Made by a program: the position numbers and the translations under genes. A DNA stretch of 64,000 bases from Dasyornis broadbenti (Eukaryota > Chordata > Aves > Passeriformes > Dasyornithidae), in NCBI GenBank assembly GCA_013397935.1, contig VZRN01001116.1, positions 69,337 to 133,336 of the forward strand, in the 5' to 3' direction. Below the pieces are notes generated by a model, which saw only the letters and a program-made list of their open reading frames with translations, ran no database searches and was not told the DNA's origin. Positions 53,530 to 64,000 of the stretch are shown in pieces (positions within the stretch are counted from its first letter, which is position 1; each line of letters opens with the position of its first letter).

Positions 53530-53646
53530 TAGAATCATAGAATTATTAAGGTTGGAAAAGACCTCCAAGATCATCAGGTCCAAAGGTCAACCCAGCACTG
53601 ACAAGTGCACCACTAAGCCCTGTGCCTCAGCACCACATCTACACTT
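53530..53646 (-). repeat. CR1 LINE 3' fragment
   Basis: The plus strand reads gaatcatagaattattaagg, ttggaaaagacctccaagat and catcaggtccaa, then cccagcactg, ccactaagcc and cagcaccacatctacac. This is the complement of the well-known avian CR1 3' end, whose sense strand ends in repeated ATTCTATG-like octamers. The element therefore lies on the minus strand and is 5'-truncated, as nearly all CR1 copies are. It is the best-preserved transposon in the window. Confidence 0.93.
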
Positions 53647-56349
53647 CCTCTGACCCTTGCTTGCCACTCATTGCATCAGAGTCTTTGGCACAAGACTCCA
53701 GCTCAGCCACCACAGCAAAGCAGAAGAAATGGGAAGAGTGGCTGGAGGGAGAAATGACCCAAACAGGAAACTCCCAGAGCTGACCCCACTCTGCAAAACT
53801 CTTGGGTAAGGCAGGAAGGCAAAGGAGGGGTTCAACATTTTGGCCTTCAGCAGCACTGCTTATCACAGGGGAAACCTCCCAGCCGTGACTTCCCCTTAGC
53901 CTCCTTGCCGGGCAGCCAGCCTGGAATTGGGTATTCCCTGGGATTTCCCAGCCAGCAATAGGTAGAACTTTGACAAAGGAACCTCTTTCAAGCAAGGCTC
54001 ATCTTCCTGCTCTAACTGGAGATAGGGGTTTTTCCCCTGTTGCACCAGTGGTTGTCCAGCATCTCCACAGGGCAGCACAGACTCTCAGCCAGGCAAATCC
54101 AAGTGATAAGCAGGGGAAAATCAAGGAAACACCTTGGCTTTGTCCCCAACACAGCATCAACACCACGCTTTCACCTTGCAGAAGGCAAGAAACAAAATCA
54201 GCAGGGTTTTACCATCCCCAAAGGCTGCATTTCCATTTCCTTATTTTTTTATTAACCTGGAGCAAAGCCAGCAGCGTGAAGCAAGCATCTTTGGCCCAAG
54301 GAGGATGCACAGGAAAGCGCTTTAAAGGAGAGCAGTGTGAGATCAGAAGCTGAACCGCTGAACACAGCTCCCATGCTGGCTGGAGCTCACCCAGTCCCAG
54401 CTCTGCAGGACCCAGACAGTCCCAGTTCTGGCCAGTGTTTCACTCCCCTGCCTACCCTCACTGTCACCAAGCCCACTCCCTGCTGGCTTGCTGCCATCTC
54501 TCCTCTCCCAAGGTAACTCTCCTCTGGGCTTGCCTCCTGCAAAACTACACCTGCATCCAGCCTCTCCTGGGACAGTCTCTCCCCAGCCACCCAGCACAGG
54601 AGCCGCCAAGCCAGGCTCGTGCCCCCTCCTGCTTCACTGAACCCTCCGTGCTCCCTCAAGCACCCTCAACACGGCAAAGTCCCTTTAAAAAAGCCCATCC
54701 CAGAGTGTAAAACGGTTCTGCTATGTCCAGGGACAGTGCTGGGATCAGGTGTTCCCTGCCATGACCCTATTTTTAGAGCGCAGACGCCCGGGGCAGGCAC
54801 ACACACTCGCATTACAGCAGCATGAGGCTGTTGCTGTATTTGAGCACCAGGCAGGAGCCAGCGTGGAGGAGGCCAAACTGTACCCGGTGGAGGCAGGGGA
54901 AAGCTGACTAAGCAGAGATGCTGGGGGAGCATGTGCTCAAGATTCTTTGAGGAGGAGCTGCCCAAAAGAGGAAACCATGTCAATCTTTTGTTTGCCCGAG
55001 GGGCTCAGCGAGAAGCGAGGTGTCTGCCACACACCCTGGGAAGTGGCACAAAGCTGATTTATACCATCCAAGCATTACACAGCTGATCAGATAAAGGTGT
55101 CTGTAACAATTGCTTTTAACATTCTCCCTTGCTGTAAATTTTCTGGCCCACTTCTTTTTTTTTGGAAAATCAAGGGGGTGAAAGCAGTTGGCACTGGAGA
55201 GTAGGGACATCTGTGTTTCACTTCCTTGCAAAGCTGGAGACTGTTTTAAAAGTAAATCCAGCATGCACATATAAGCTGTGCAGGAGAGACCATCACCCTC
55301 CTTATCCAGAGTCTGGAAAAAAGTTGTAGGTAGATGCATTAGGACTAAAATCACCCTGTCCTGTGCAGAAATGGGACTTCAGCTTCCAGCAGCAGACAGC
55401 TTTTGGACCCTTCTCTCACCTCTTGGCTCAGCTACAAAAGCACCTTACCCACAGGAACAGCCCCACAAAAAATGTGCTGTGTAAAGGCACACAGTACAAA
55501 TGTCTGGCAAAAGACTCACCGGCAACACACCACGAGAGGCAGCAGCTCGGAGTCCTTCCCCTTCAGTGCACCTTCAGAAATGAGGCATCATTCTCCCTTA
55601 CCTTCACCCTTCAGGACAATAGAGAAACTTTTGCCCAGATGCTTTTCCCAGATTAACCAGGTGCTGCTCAAGACCCTTTTGGTGGGGTCCTGGCCCTCAT
55701 CAGAAGAGCAGCGCAGTTTAAACACCTCAGTGGCAATTGAGGACACACAACTGTTAATAACAGCCCCAAAGCAAAACTCAGGGGTTCGGGTTCACAGCAA
55801 GAACAGCCTTCCACAAGATGAAGCGCCAACACAGGCCCTGCAGAGAGGGTCTGGCCAAGCCCAGAGAGCTCAGCCTCTTAGATGCAAATACTTAAGCAGT
55901 GCAAAAGTGACATTCTGGTCCCTGTCCCTTTAGAACCCCCCAAAGTGTGCTCATAGCTTAATGCTCCACATTAAAACTAAAGTATTTCCCCAGTACTATT
56001 TTATTTCCCTCTGCAGACTCCACTGAAAAGAGAATCCAGCCAATGAAAATTAAAAGGATGACAAAGGAGGGAAAATGACTGAACCTAATCACAATTCTTT
56101 AGCTAAAAAGGTGGGGCAGAAAGTTTTGTGAACACCATTTTCAAACCTCTGTCCCACTAAAAGTGCCCACCTGATGTTTTCTTGGAACTTTGAATTTAGA
56201 AAGCCAATAGAGATTGTACTCCAGATTTCATCATCTGCTTGCCAGCACCTGTGCCAGCCCTGCTCCAATTTGGAGACTACTCCATAAACATAAATGAGGT
56301 GAAACTCATGTCACAACCAGGAATGGAGTTAATGGGAGTCACTTTAGCC
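53647..56349. other. Intergenic sequence just downstream of BCOR
   Basis: GC-moderate unique sequence between the CR1 fragment and the inferred BCOR poly(A) site. A plus-strand frame of 176 codons (55403-55933) has no recognisable domain. Confidence 0.6.
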
Positions 56350-57180
56350 TCTTCATTTGTCAACAGTTTTATTGCCTTTAAGAAAATTTTTGTAAAATAT
56401 AAATACAAAGGCAGAAGATTTACTTACAAAGTTAAAACACAGATCTCAAACATAAACACACAATTCAGAAAATTTAGTTTATGTACAGTTTCAAGCAACT
56501 TCAACATATGTTAGTTTTTCAATATTTTACAAGGTACAGAAAAAATAGTTCAAAGTCTTCTTTAAATAAAGAGCATAAAATGTTTAAACATATATAAACA
56601 ATCCGGTTTGATGTGTGAAAACTAAATTTCACAGCTTTTAAATTAGGATATAAAAGTTCTTACAATTAGTTGATGCGTATGGATATGGTTTAATTTATAT
56701 TACAAACTATTGAATCATATTCAATAGTGCTTACCTGGCCAAAGCAGGTAATTCTGTAAACAAAAAAAACAAAAATAATATCACCAAGTGCCTTACCGAA
56801 TTCTATCTCCCAAACAAACCACACGACTTTGATCACATCACCTAGAAAAAGTATGTTCTGTGTAATCAGTGCTTTGTATGAAACAAAGTCAATGTGTGTG
56901 GGTGTGTTCTTTAAAAAAAAAATGTGTTCCGAGTAATAACAAACTTATCCCAAAGCCTGTGTGCATTTAAAGAAACATTATATAACAATTTTGTAAAAAC
57001 TGATTGAAGTTAAAAAAAAATTCTTCCAAAATCCATCCAACTGGAATTCAGATCTCTTATATAAAGGAAAGATATTTTCATATTTAATAGTGTCCTTTCT
57101 TTACAGAAACGATTTCATTTGAACACATATACATAAAGAAGTAACTGTATAGAGCACTGTACATTAAATGGCCTGACGGT
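56350..57180 (-). other. BCOR: BCOR 3' untranslated region (approximate end)
   Basis: The sequence after the TGA is AT-rich and has no sustained open frame on the gene's strand. On the minus strand an AATAAA signal occurs at 56373-56368, so cleavage would fall at roughly 56345-56355. The sequence becomes less AT-rich just beyond, at lower coordinates. The 3'UTR would be about 830 bases. The end point is inferred from the signal, not from a transcript. Confidence 0.7.
56368..56373 (-). other. BCOR: Candidate poly(A) signal AATAAA of BCOR
   Basis: The plus strand reads tttatt, giving a canonical AATAAA on the gene's strand in the context GGCAATAAAACTG. It lies about 810 bases after the stop codon, at the distal edge of the AT-rich 3'UTR. 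I chose it for its position and canonical form; other weaker signals inside the UTR could also be used. Confidence 0.6.
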
Positions 57181-57475
57181 TCACCAGAGGATGTCGAAGG
57201 GAGGGTCCTCGTGAGGATGCAAGCAGTGAAGATCGGAGCTGAGCAGAGTCTTGAGCTCGCTTGTAAACTCTACCAAGTCCAACAGCTCTTTGCTCTCTGG
57301 GTTAAAAGCTTCAAGGTCCGTAGCACAAGAGAACAACTGGCTGAGGGAAGTCTGTTTGTAAAACTCTGCCTCCGTGATGGTGACGACTTCCAGGTTGGGG
57401 AAGTTGCAGCGGAAGATGCGAGATGACATTTTTAGCCTCTTCACCACGTCCGAGAGCAGAAGCCAGTTCCGTGGT
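57181..57475 (-). CDS. BCOR: BCOR terminal coding exon: PUFD domain and stop codon
   Basis: This exon starts after a CTTCCACAG acceptor, completes a GGA codon, and runs 97 codons to a TGA at 57183-57181. It encodes PRNWLLLSDVVKRLKMSSRI, FRCNFPNLEVVTITEAEFY, LFSCATDLEAFNPESKELLD and LVEFTSELKTLL, which is the body of the PUFD domain. In BCOR this domain binds PCGF1, and the pair then recruits KDM2B to form PRC1.1, a nuclear complex that mono-ubiquitinates H2A at lysine 119. The core is strongly BCOR-like, while the last 15 or so residues (HCLHPHEDPPFDILW) differ from the tail I remember for mammalian BCOR, although the LHP and final W positions remain. The full protein is about 1,700 residues in mammals, so this window holds roughly its last eighth. 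Confidence 0.96.
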
Positions 57476-58639
57476 CTGTGGAAGCAAAGGAGAAAGAGGC
57501 TTCAGTAACTGAAATTAAATCACAGATTCTTGACTCTCCCCCACATCACCGTATGATGAACCCTCCCCGATCCCACACCCACAAACAACCCCTCTGAAAT
57601 CAAGGCTGTCACCCAGGGGGTCGAATATAGCAGATGAGCAGGTGTGTATGTATTTATTCAGCGCACTGCTGCCTGCAGCTTTGGGGAAGGAGGGATCCAG
57701 GCACACAGGGGCACTGGAACCTATAAAACCTGGGCTCCTCAGTGCCCTTGCGGGCCAGCAGCCATCCCAGCTTGTACAGCTAAAGGTTTGCCCAGCTGGG
57801 CCCAACTTTCATTTATAGTTATAACCACAAAATTCAGCACCTCTGACTTCCAGAGATGCCAATATTAAATAGAAGTCAACACTGAGTTTGTTTTTTTGTT
57901 AGATAAACAACACAGTTTTTAAATTCAATCTCTGTGCTTGGCCACTTCAGGGAACTTCAGTTACATCCATCACCCAAGTAACAAAAACATGCTGTAACCC
58001 ACACTCCTGCATGATCAATATTTAAAACTAGCTGTCATCAAAACTGGTGCAAATGGTGAAGAACAGCCATTCACAAAGCTAATTCGTATCTTCAATATAA
58101 TAGATAATACAACTTTCCAGGTCTTTGCTTATTATTAAGTATGATAGAATATTCCCTAAGATTCTCATTTGTTTGTTCCAATTCAGAGATGAAACCAGTT
58201 TTGCTACAAAGTCTGGAAAAGCAGTAATGGTGTCATTTTGTCATCCACAAAAGCGTGTCCACTCAGCAGCAGAACAGAAAAGCCCGTGAAATACAATTAA
58301 CACCTTACAAACATGATATCCAAACTTAAGTGCTAGAAGCACTTCTGTTTTGGGAAGTTATAAACAAGATGCCTGTCTGGGATGAGGAAAGGAATTTGTG
58401 TTCAAACATCACTTGTCCCGCTTGGGAATATGGCACTCAAAACTCAGCCATGACAAACCATCTTCTTCCCCTCTCACCTCCTATTCGTTTATTTCCAAAA
58501 AAACTCCCCAGCAGTTACAGTATTGATCTCTCATTTATGTTACATAAATGCAAATGCTTTTCCCCACTGATGCAAACTGCTACCAATCCAAGCAGATCAT
58601 CCCAGATGTTTTTACCCCACAACCTGTATTTGTTCTTAC
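57476..58639 (-). other. BCOR: BCOR last intron
   Basis: This intron is bounded by GTAAGA and TTCCACAG on the minus strand. It is AT-rich in its upstream half and contains no BCOR-like coding text and no open frame I recognise. A 96-codon minus-strand frame at 57805-57515 has no matching motif and no supporting splice sites. Confidence 0.85.
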
Positions 58640-58790
58640 CCCTGAGAGAGACACACTTGAATGTTGTAACACGGTAAGGGAGGCTCATTCAAAAATTCAA
58701 ATTCAAACACATCACTGAAGCCATTTTCATCTTCATCACCTGGGCCAGGAGGATTTGCCAAGACATCAAACCCAGATTCATCTTTTGAAT
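58640..58790 (-). CDS. BCOR: BCOR coding exon: acidic linker and start of the PUFD domain
   Basis: This 151-base exon follows a TTTATTTAG acceptor and ends CAG-GG before a GTAAGA donor (in phase 1, out phase 2). It encodes KDESGFDVLANPPGPGDED, ENGFSDVFEFEF and PPLPCYNIQVCLSQG. The DESG-x-DVLANPPGP and DVFEFEF blocks and the PCYNIQV strand are diagnostic of BCOR. PCYNIQV opens the PUFD fold, which pairs with the ubiquitin-like RAWUL domain of PCGF1. The acidic run between GPG and FSDVF is short here (DEDEN) compared with the longer Asp-rich stretch I recall from mammalian BCOR. That comparison is from memory and not measured. Confidence 0.95.
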
Positions 58791-58996
58791 CTAAATAAAA
58801 TTGAATAAAGGTGCTAAGTCAGCAATGAAAAGACTGTTGCAGGTCTTGCTTTTTTTCCCAATAACGTGATCTGTAAACAAAATCAGTTTGCTTCCTTCCT
58901 GGCTTCCTCCACCACAACAAAACAGCCCCCACCCCCACGTGCCCCATGTTTTTGAAGTCTCTGCATACAAAGAAATAAAGGGCAACATTTGCTCAC
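58791..58996 (-). other. BCOR: BCOR short intron (206 bases)
   Basis: This intron is bounded by GTGAGC and TTATTTAG on the minus strand. It is compact, with a T-rich tract ahead of the acceptor, and nothing else is visible in it. Confidence 0.88.
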
Positions 58997-59074
58997 CGCA
59001 CACAGAGCTGCCATAGAAATCCCAGTACAAACCAGGGTCATCAACACTTCGACCTTGCAGGTCAGTTAAATACT
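58997..59074 (-). CDS. BCOR: BCOR coding exon: linker between ankyrin repeats and PUFD
   Basis: This 78-base exon has a CTCTCCAG acceptor and a GCG|GTGAGC donor. It supplies two bases that complete a GAG codon with the preceding exon, then 25 codons reading YLTDLQGRSVDDPG and LYWDFYGSSVC, then one base of the next codon. The DLQGR and WDFYGSSVC blocks match the BCOR linker after the last ankyrin repeat. The DPG-x-x-WDFY spelling is also close to BCORL1, which shares this linker, so this exon alone would not separate the paralogues; the flanking exons favour BCOR. Entry and exit are both in phase 1, so skipping the exon would keep the reading frame and remove 26 residues. Confidence 0.95.
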
Positions 59075-60216
59075 CTGGAGAGGAAAAAAACAACAACAAA
59101 AACATACTGATCAGAACAAAAAGCTGGCAAGTTTAGCAGATCACACGTCACACAGCCCCAATACACACCCTCCATACCTTCCATCAAAAAATCCCACGCC
59201 ATGTTCCTGGCGCATGTGCTACAAACAACAGCATATATACACCGTTCTCCCACATCAAATAATGACCCACCACATCAGATAATCACCTAACATCTAACAG
59301 GGACAGACACAGCCCTAAGCTTCGGAAACTGAGAGCTGCATTTTATTTTTGTGAAGGTAAGGTGTACCACACATTTGGGCCTTCACAGTTACTCTGGACA
59401 CCAACTTGAGGGTGAAGCCAAGGCCCCAAATAAACTGATGAAAAAGGTTTTTCCACACAGGTATGTTCAGAAGATGTAGTTCTTGTCTACAGGTATAATT
59501 TGGGAGATTTACAAGCTGAATTGGTGAAAAGATACTGGGATTCAGGATGCCAGGAAGGCAAAGATAGTGGGCTTTACTGGAGTCCTAATACACCTATAGG
59601 CCTTCTATACTGCAACATCTGAACGGGTAAATAGATGAGTACTTAAAACTCACTGACTGTGAACACTGCACACATGTTCACAGGTAAGTTATTAGGGAAT
59701 ACAAAAAACTAGGAGGAAAAAACCCTAAAACCATGTTAAAACATGGACATGTTTAAAGACGAGCTTTTAATGTAGTTTTACAGTATTATGGATATAAAAC
59801 AAGGCAGAACTGGCAAAACCAAAAATAGTCTAAGATAAAAAGCAAGACCATGGGAAAACAAGAGTATGTTTAACAAACAGCTATTTGAATTGGCAACTTT
59901 CTTGTTTTCATTTCAAGCAGAAAACTGAAGGCACCGAAACAGCCCGCTGACCTCCTACCTACCTATCAAATCTGACAGTGGAATAATCCTTATGACTTAT
60001 TAAGAGTTTCAATTAGAAGGAGCCCCCAAGCATGGCTGTGCTTCCCACCGGTAGCCTCTGGGTTTTTGCTGGCAAAGAGGGAGCTCTTGCAGCCCAGCCC
60101 ACCCCACGGCTCCTTGGCATGAAGTCACCCCTGCCAGGCAGGAGGGACTTTGAGGGACAGGGAACAAACCCCACATCCACCAGGACCAGAATGCCCCATG
60201 CAATGCAGGCACAGAC
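59075..60216 (-). other. BCOR: BCOR intron between ankyrin exon and linker exon
   Basis: This intron is bounded by GTCTGT and TCTCCAG on the minus strand. A GC-richer patch at about 60020-60200 adjoins the ankyrin exon and is open through several frames on both strands, without family resemblance. I see no extra exon in it. Confidence 0.85.
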
Positions 60217-60362
60217 CTGTGAGGAAGGTCTCCATGAGCTCACTGTGGGTCATTTTCACGATGGTCCTCCCAGAGTAGGTTGCAAGAGTTGGATCAGCAC
60301 CATAGGACAGCAACAGGCGGACAATTTCCAAGTGGTCATTTTCGACCGCGTCGTGGATTGGT
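60217..60362 (-). CDS. BCOR: BCOR coding exon: last ankyrin repeat (partial gene, internal exon)
   Basis: This exon encodes 48 complete codons including IHDAVENDHLEIVRLLL, SYGADPTLATYSGRT and MTHSELMETFLT. I recognise these as the final ankyrin repeat of BCOR. The closest paralogue, BCORL1, differs from BCOR just after the YSG turn, and the HSELME-FLT text here follows BCOR. The exon begins one base before a CCA codon after a CACACCAG acceptor, so it enters in phase 2, and ends ACA-G before a GTCTGT donor, leaving in phase 1. That donor is weaker than consensus. The ankyrin repeats sit just ahead of PUFD and pack beside it in known BCOR structures. The upstream exons with the first ankyrin repeats are not visible and probably lie beyond 64000. 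Identity as a BCOR-family exon is nearly certain; BCOR itself rather than an extra paralogue is likely. Confidence 0.95.
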
Positions 60363-60829
60363 CTGGTGTGAAATGAAAGAAAAACCACGGCGTTACATTT
60401 TGACTCAACACTATTATGCAAATGTTTTTGACAAGAAACTTCTGACTGTAGATCAAAGTTATTTATAGAACGTAACACTATTAATACAGCTGCCAATCAT
60501 CCTACTGTCGGTTTTACTTGCATATCATCCCCTCCCCTCTTGTCTTCAGTCAGACTGCTCAGGGCAGATATTTTTGTTATGTCTCTTCCTTGCTGTACAC
60601 GTTTTGAGGGGCAGTAAAATAATTACACCGCTATAACAGAAAGCGGGAGTTTGTGTGAAGCCTCACAAACATCATTTTGCTGCAAGTCACTCTACCGTTC
60701 CAAATCTGTGCCAATTTAACAGCATGTTGTGGAGTAAGGCTCATTCAACCTGCCTCTGGGCAAGCACGGAAATCAGTTACCCAAAGCTCCTAAATTATGT
60801 ACACAGGAATAAGTTAGGAAAATTTGCTA

Positions 60830-61140
60830 GGAATTAAACTTCCACACAGAACATCCTCTTTAAACAGTACTTGTGAATATATTTGCAGCACAATTCAACC
60901 CTCCTAATCAGAGAATAGAAAAACATGTTATTTTAAGTGTAGTCCACCCAGAAATTAACGCATTTTATGCAGCGTGAGCAATCTATACAAGCTCAGACAT
61001 AGATTTTGTGAGCCTTCAGAAGGATTATTCATTAATACACAGGCCTGCAATTCCAGGTTTAGAATTCTTTATCGCTAATTATAAATCGCATTAACTTTTG
61101 CCTTTAAAATTGATTATACGTAACAGGGAGTTGTCTGGAA
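60830..61140. promoter_or_regulatory. Candidate intronic conserved non-coding element
   Basis: The stretch is AT-rich, non-repetitive and dense in homeodomain-like ATTA/TAAT cores, including TTCATTAATAC and CGCTAATTATAAATCGC, with no simple-sequence decay. That texture is common in conserved enhancers of developmental genes. Conservation itself cannot be seen from one sequence, so this is inference. Confidence 0.3.
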
Positions 61141-61329
61141 GTAGAACACATTACCCTTCAGACTAATGAAGATGTGTTAAAATCCCATCTTTTCCTTAGA
61201 CAGCAAGAGCAAGGGAACTAAAAGCAGAGTCAAATGCGTGGACAGTGATCATGGCAGTCCAACTCAGCTCAACACTCCTCCTTCGGGCTGTCAACACTGC
61301 TGCTCCCCAACAAGGCTTTCAAACTCTCA

Positions 61330-61400
61330 GGGAGCTTGTATGAACAGGCAAGGAAGGACTTTACCCAGGATCACACACTGCCTTCCTGGAAAGCACTCAG
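61330..61400 (-). repeat. Possible old MIR-like SINE fragment
   Basis: The plus strand contains ggcaaggaaggactttaccc followed by aggatcacacactg. This resembles the reverse complement of the MIR core, where a 'gtgtgaccttgggcaagt'-type segment is typical. The match is short and diverged. Confidence 0.35.
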
Positions 61401-64000
61401 AATGATGTTACATGGGGAAGTCAGCTGGAAGCAGAGCCAAGCAAACCTCTCCGCTCCGTCTCCCGATCTGCCAAGCAACTCTCGGCTGGCAACCAGGGCT
61501 TCAGCTCCCTCCTGCCAAGAGGTCACATCCCATGACTCCTGCCTCACATGGCAACGTCCCCTCTATGTCACCGCTGCTTTGGCATGACCTGGCATTCACT
61601 TGAGCTCAGGATAGAGGAGGGAAGGATCAAATCAGCCAGAAGAGGATGGCACATCACCGTTTTCCCATCTATCCCACAGCACTGCTGGTTGGAGGAGGAG
61701 GAGGGGCACTCTGATACATCTCAAAGAGACATTCCAGAGGTATTTACTCCAAGTACTTTCCAGTAGGCCATGACTTACGGTGACTAACATTGTCTACACG
61801 AGAAGGGTTCCTGCTTGCCCCCATCATGCTGGAAAGCTGCATGTCATATTGGTTTGACATATGCATGATATATTGACATGAGGAGGGGCACCTGGGGACT
61901 TTGTGGCTCGCTCCCCACAGAAAGAGGGCTTATTCCATGCTGCCTGCCTCCTATATGCCCCAAGACACCAAGACAGTGAAGAAGCAAGTGATCCTCGAGC
62001 TGCTGAGCACAGTCCTCAGTCCGGCTTGTGCCAGCCCTCAGACCCTTGGCAGCAGAGAGCACAACATGTCTTCAAAGCCCAACATACCACTCCTTGGAAA
62101 GCCACCTTCAGATTTTAAGACCAGAGAGGTCCGTGAGGATCACTTGCAAAGGGTCAGGATATCCCTTCTCAGTTTCTGAGGGAATGTCTCTAATACAACA
62201 CTGAAACTGATGCCTTTGAGACAGACAGCTGGAGGAGCCAGCATTCCCGGGATCCCCTGCAAGACTCACCCTCCCACCTCCACCTACTGACATCCAAGAT
62301 CTGGTCAGTGCTACATCACAGTGTCACATCCCAGGTGACACCAAGCAGGAGGCAACAAACAGCAGAGGTGCTGACACGGAGGCTGAAGAGGTATCAGGTG
62401 TTTCTTGCTGCCAGCAAGCATCTGAGGCCTGAGCTGCCGGGTCACAGCACTCTGAGCATTTACAGCAGGAAAGGTCAGCCTTGCTGCAAACTCTCCTGTC
62501 CCCCACCGGGCATGAAGCATCCCTGGCTGAAAGTCTGGCAACAGGCACCAGGAGCAGATGAGAGTTACGGCTGTTACCAAGTGCTGCGAATGCTTTTTCT
62601 CCCCCACTCCCTTGCTTTACTGGAGTCTTTAATTTTGAACTCTTTCTAAATTTTTTTTCAGAATTACGATTTTCTGGTTTGGGGGGGTGGTTTGAGGAGT
62701 GTTGTGGGATTATTGGTTTGTGGGTTTTCTTATTTGTGTTTGGGTTTTTTTAAACTGACTTACCTAAGTGGCTTTTGAAGCAGTAATGAATTCAAGATGA
62801 TCCCTTAACTTATTAAAAACAGCATCTAAATCACCGCCCAGTGTTTCAATTGATTTAATGACACTCAGATGAGTTTATTAAAGGGTGCCTGGGCATTCCC
62901 CAGGATGGAAAAATTGCAGCACATGGGGTGTAACCCTGTGATGGAACCTCCTTCTCCCTTTCTTCAGGTCACCAAGCCCCATGTGGTGCTGCAGACAGAG
63001 GCAGCAGGGCAGGCAGGGGGGGCAGGCAGACCCAGATTTGTCATCTAAGAGTACACAGGGAGGCTGCCCGGGCATGAGAAGGGATTTTATAGAGGCATGG
63101 GGAAGGAAAGGCATAGTAAAGCAGTGCGGAAGAAGGAAGAACAATAAATAGAAGGAAGGAAAGAAAACACTGGCAGGGAGTGGGGGGGAAAAGGAGATTC
63201 CCCATAGATAAGTTAAGGGAAAAAAGGCCAAAACAGAGCACTGACAGACTCTTTTACTGGCTAGAACAGCTTCTTGGCAAGCTCACAAGCGGGACCATGC
63301 AAAGGCACAGCTATTCGTTTGCTTCTCCCAGCAGGGCCAGCAGAGGAGGGAGTATTCTTTAGTCCTGGCAGAGTTTAACCATCCTCTTTGTAGGATGCAA
63401 AAGCAACTACTGGAATAGGCAACTTTTTCAGATGTAGAAAAAAAAAGATCCCTGGGAGTCCTCTCCTGGGCTGCTTTGCCCATACAATCTCTTCCGCCCT
63501 GAGCATCGTGGAAATAAACACTCTCTATCCCTAATGGTACAGTTAACGTAGCACAGCTCGTTTCTAAAACAAACCCTTCAAAAGGCCCCAGAAGGATCTG
63601 GGGACATTCGAGAGCTGCAATATCCTACAAAAGACACACATCTCAACCCTCTCTTGTGTACTGTCGAATTCTTCCTACTATTTTTACTGCCACTAGAGTT
63701 AGGAAAACATTTCACTGGGGGTTTATCATTCCACCACCAAAATTATAAACTATTTAGACCAGTCAGGGTTTGCTCTCAGCCTTTCAGGCACCACCAGAAT
63801 TTTCCTCCCTGCAAGTAAGAGGTCTTGTAACTCGCCGAGCAATGCCATACTTTGGCGTTTTGTTTTCATTTCCATCCGCTCCGTTACGCAAGGCTGCCCC
63901 ACGGAAGAGGCAAGGCACGAGTTGCAGGAGGGCAGCTACGCAGGCTGACTCTTCTTTAACGCAATTAGCTGCTGGAAGGTATGGCTCTGCCAAGACCAGC

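Larger units (their letters stand above)
60363..64000 (-). other. BCOR: BCOR intron, incomplete at the window edge
   Basis: This stretch lies upstream of the last ankyrin exon and should be intron, because the preceding ankyrin exon is not recognisable before the window ends. It contains an AT-rich candidate conserved element (about 60830-61140), a possible old MIR fragment (61330-61400), a GT-rich low-complexity strip (about 62675-62755) and a purine-rich strip (about 63085-63200). Short frames of up to 117 codons occur on both strands without recognisable domains. Confidence 0.75.

Noticed and set aside
60363..64000. Upstream ankyrin exon of BCOR
   Set aside because: I looked for the preceding ankyrin repeat text on the minus strand and could not find it, so it is presumably beyond the window.
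1..64000. CRISPR arrays, phage, operons or other prokaryotic systems
   Set aside because: No spaced direct repeats, no dense same-strand frames and no ribosome-binding sites occur; intron-split exons and CR1 repeats show vertebrate nuclear DNA.
1..64000. Endogenous retrovirus or intact transposase
   Set aside because: No frame shows reverse transcriptase, integrase, gag, envelope or transposase motifs, and no paired long terminal repeats were seen.

Overview
This window looks like vertebrate nuclear DNA, most probably from a bird. It is almost entirely non-coding. It has no operons, ribosome-binding sites or dense ORFs. It carries intron-split exons with GT/AG junctions, diverged CR1 LINE 3' ends typical of sauropsids, old MIR/L2-like SINE and LINE fragments, and few repeats overall. 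The bird assignment rests on the CR1 pieces, the low repeat load and the protein match; no species can be read from the sequence.

The only gene I can support is at the right end, on the minus strand: the last four coding exons of BCOR (BCL6 corepressor) or a very close BCOR-family paralogue. The exons are at 60362-60217, 59074-58997, 58790-58640 and 57475-57181, read right to left. All four phases join without a break and give 222 codons plus a TGA stop. They encode the last ankyrin repeat, the conserved linker and the C-terminal PUFD domain, which in BCOR binds PCGF1 of the variant Polycomb complex PRC1.1. A 3'UTR of about 0.8 kb follows, with an AATAAA near 56368-56373. The rest of the gene lies beyond position 64000; I found no further exon between 60363 and 64000.

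Positions 1 to about 56350 look like intergenic sequence downstream of BCOR. Open frames there reach 244 codons but overlap on both strands, lack recognisable domains and resemble no family I know. The region holds three 72-bp tandem copies (4401-4616), CR1 fragments (14440-14620, 31700-31790, 53530-53646), several MIR-like and L2-like fragments, simple repeats, a 9-base N gap inside T runs (19132-19140), several perfect short palindromes, and AT-rich stretches that look like candidate conserved non-coding elements (30830-31060, 52290-52660, and 60830-61140 inside a BCOR intron).

I did not find a new multi-gene system. The items most worth checking are the divergent PUFD tail of the BCOR-like protein, the candidate regulatory elements, the long palindromes, and a possible retrocopy 3' end at about 23050-23084.
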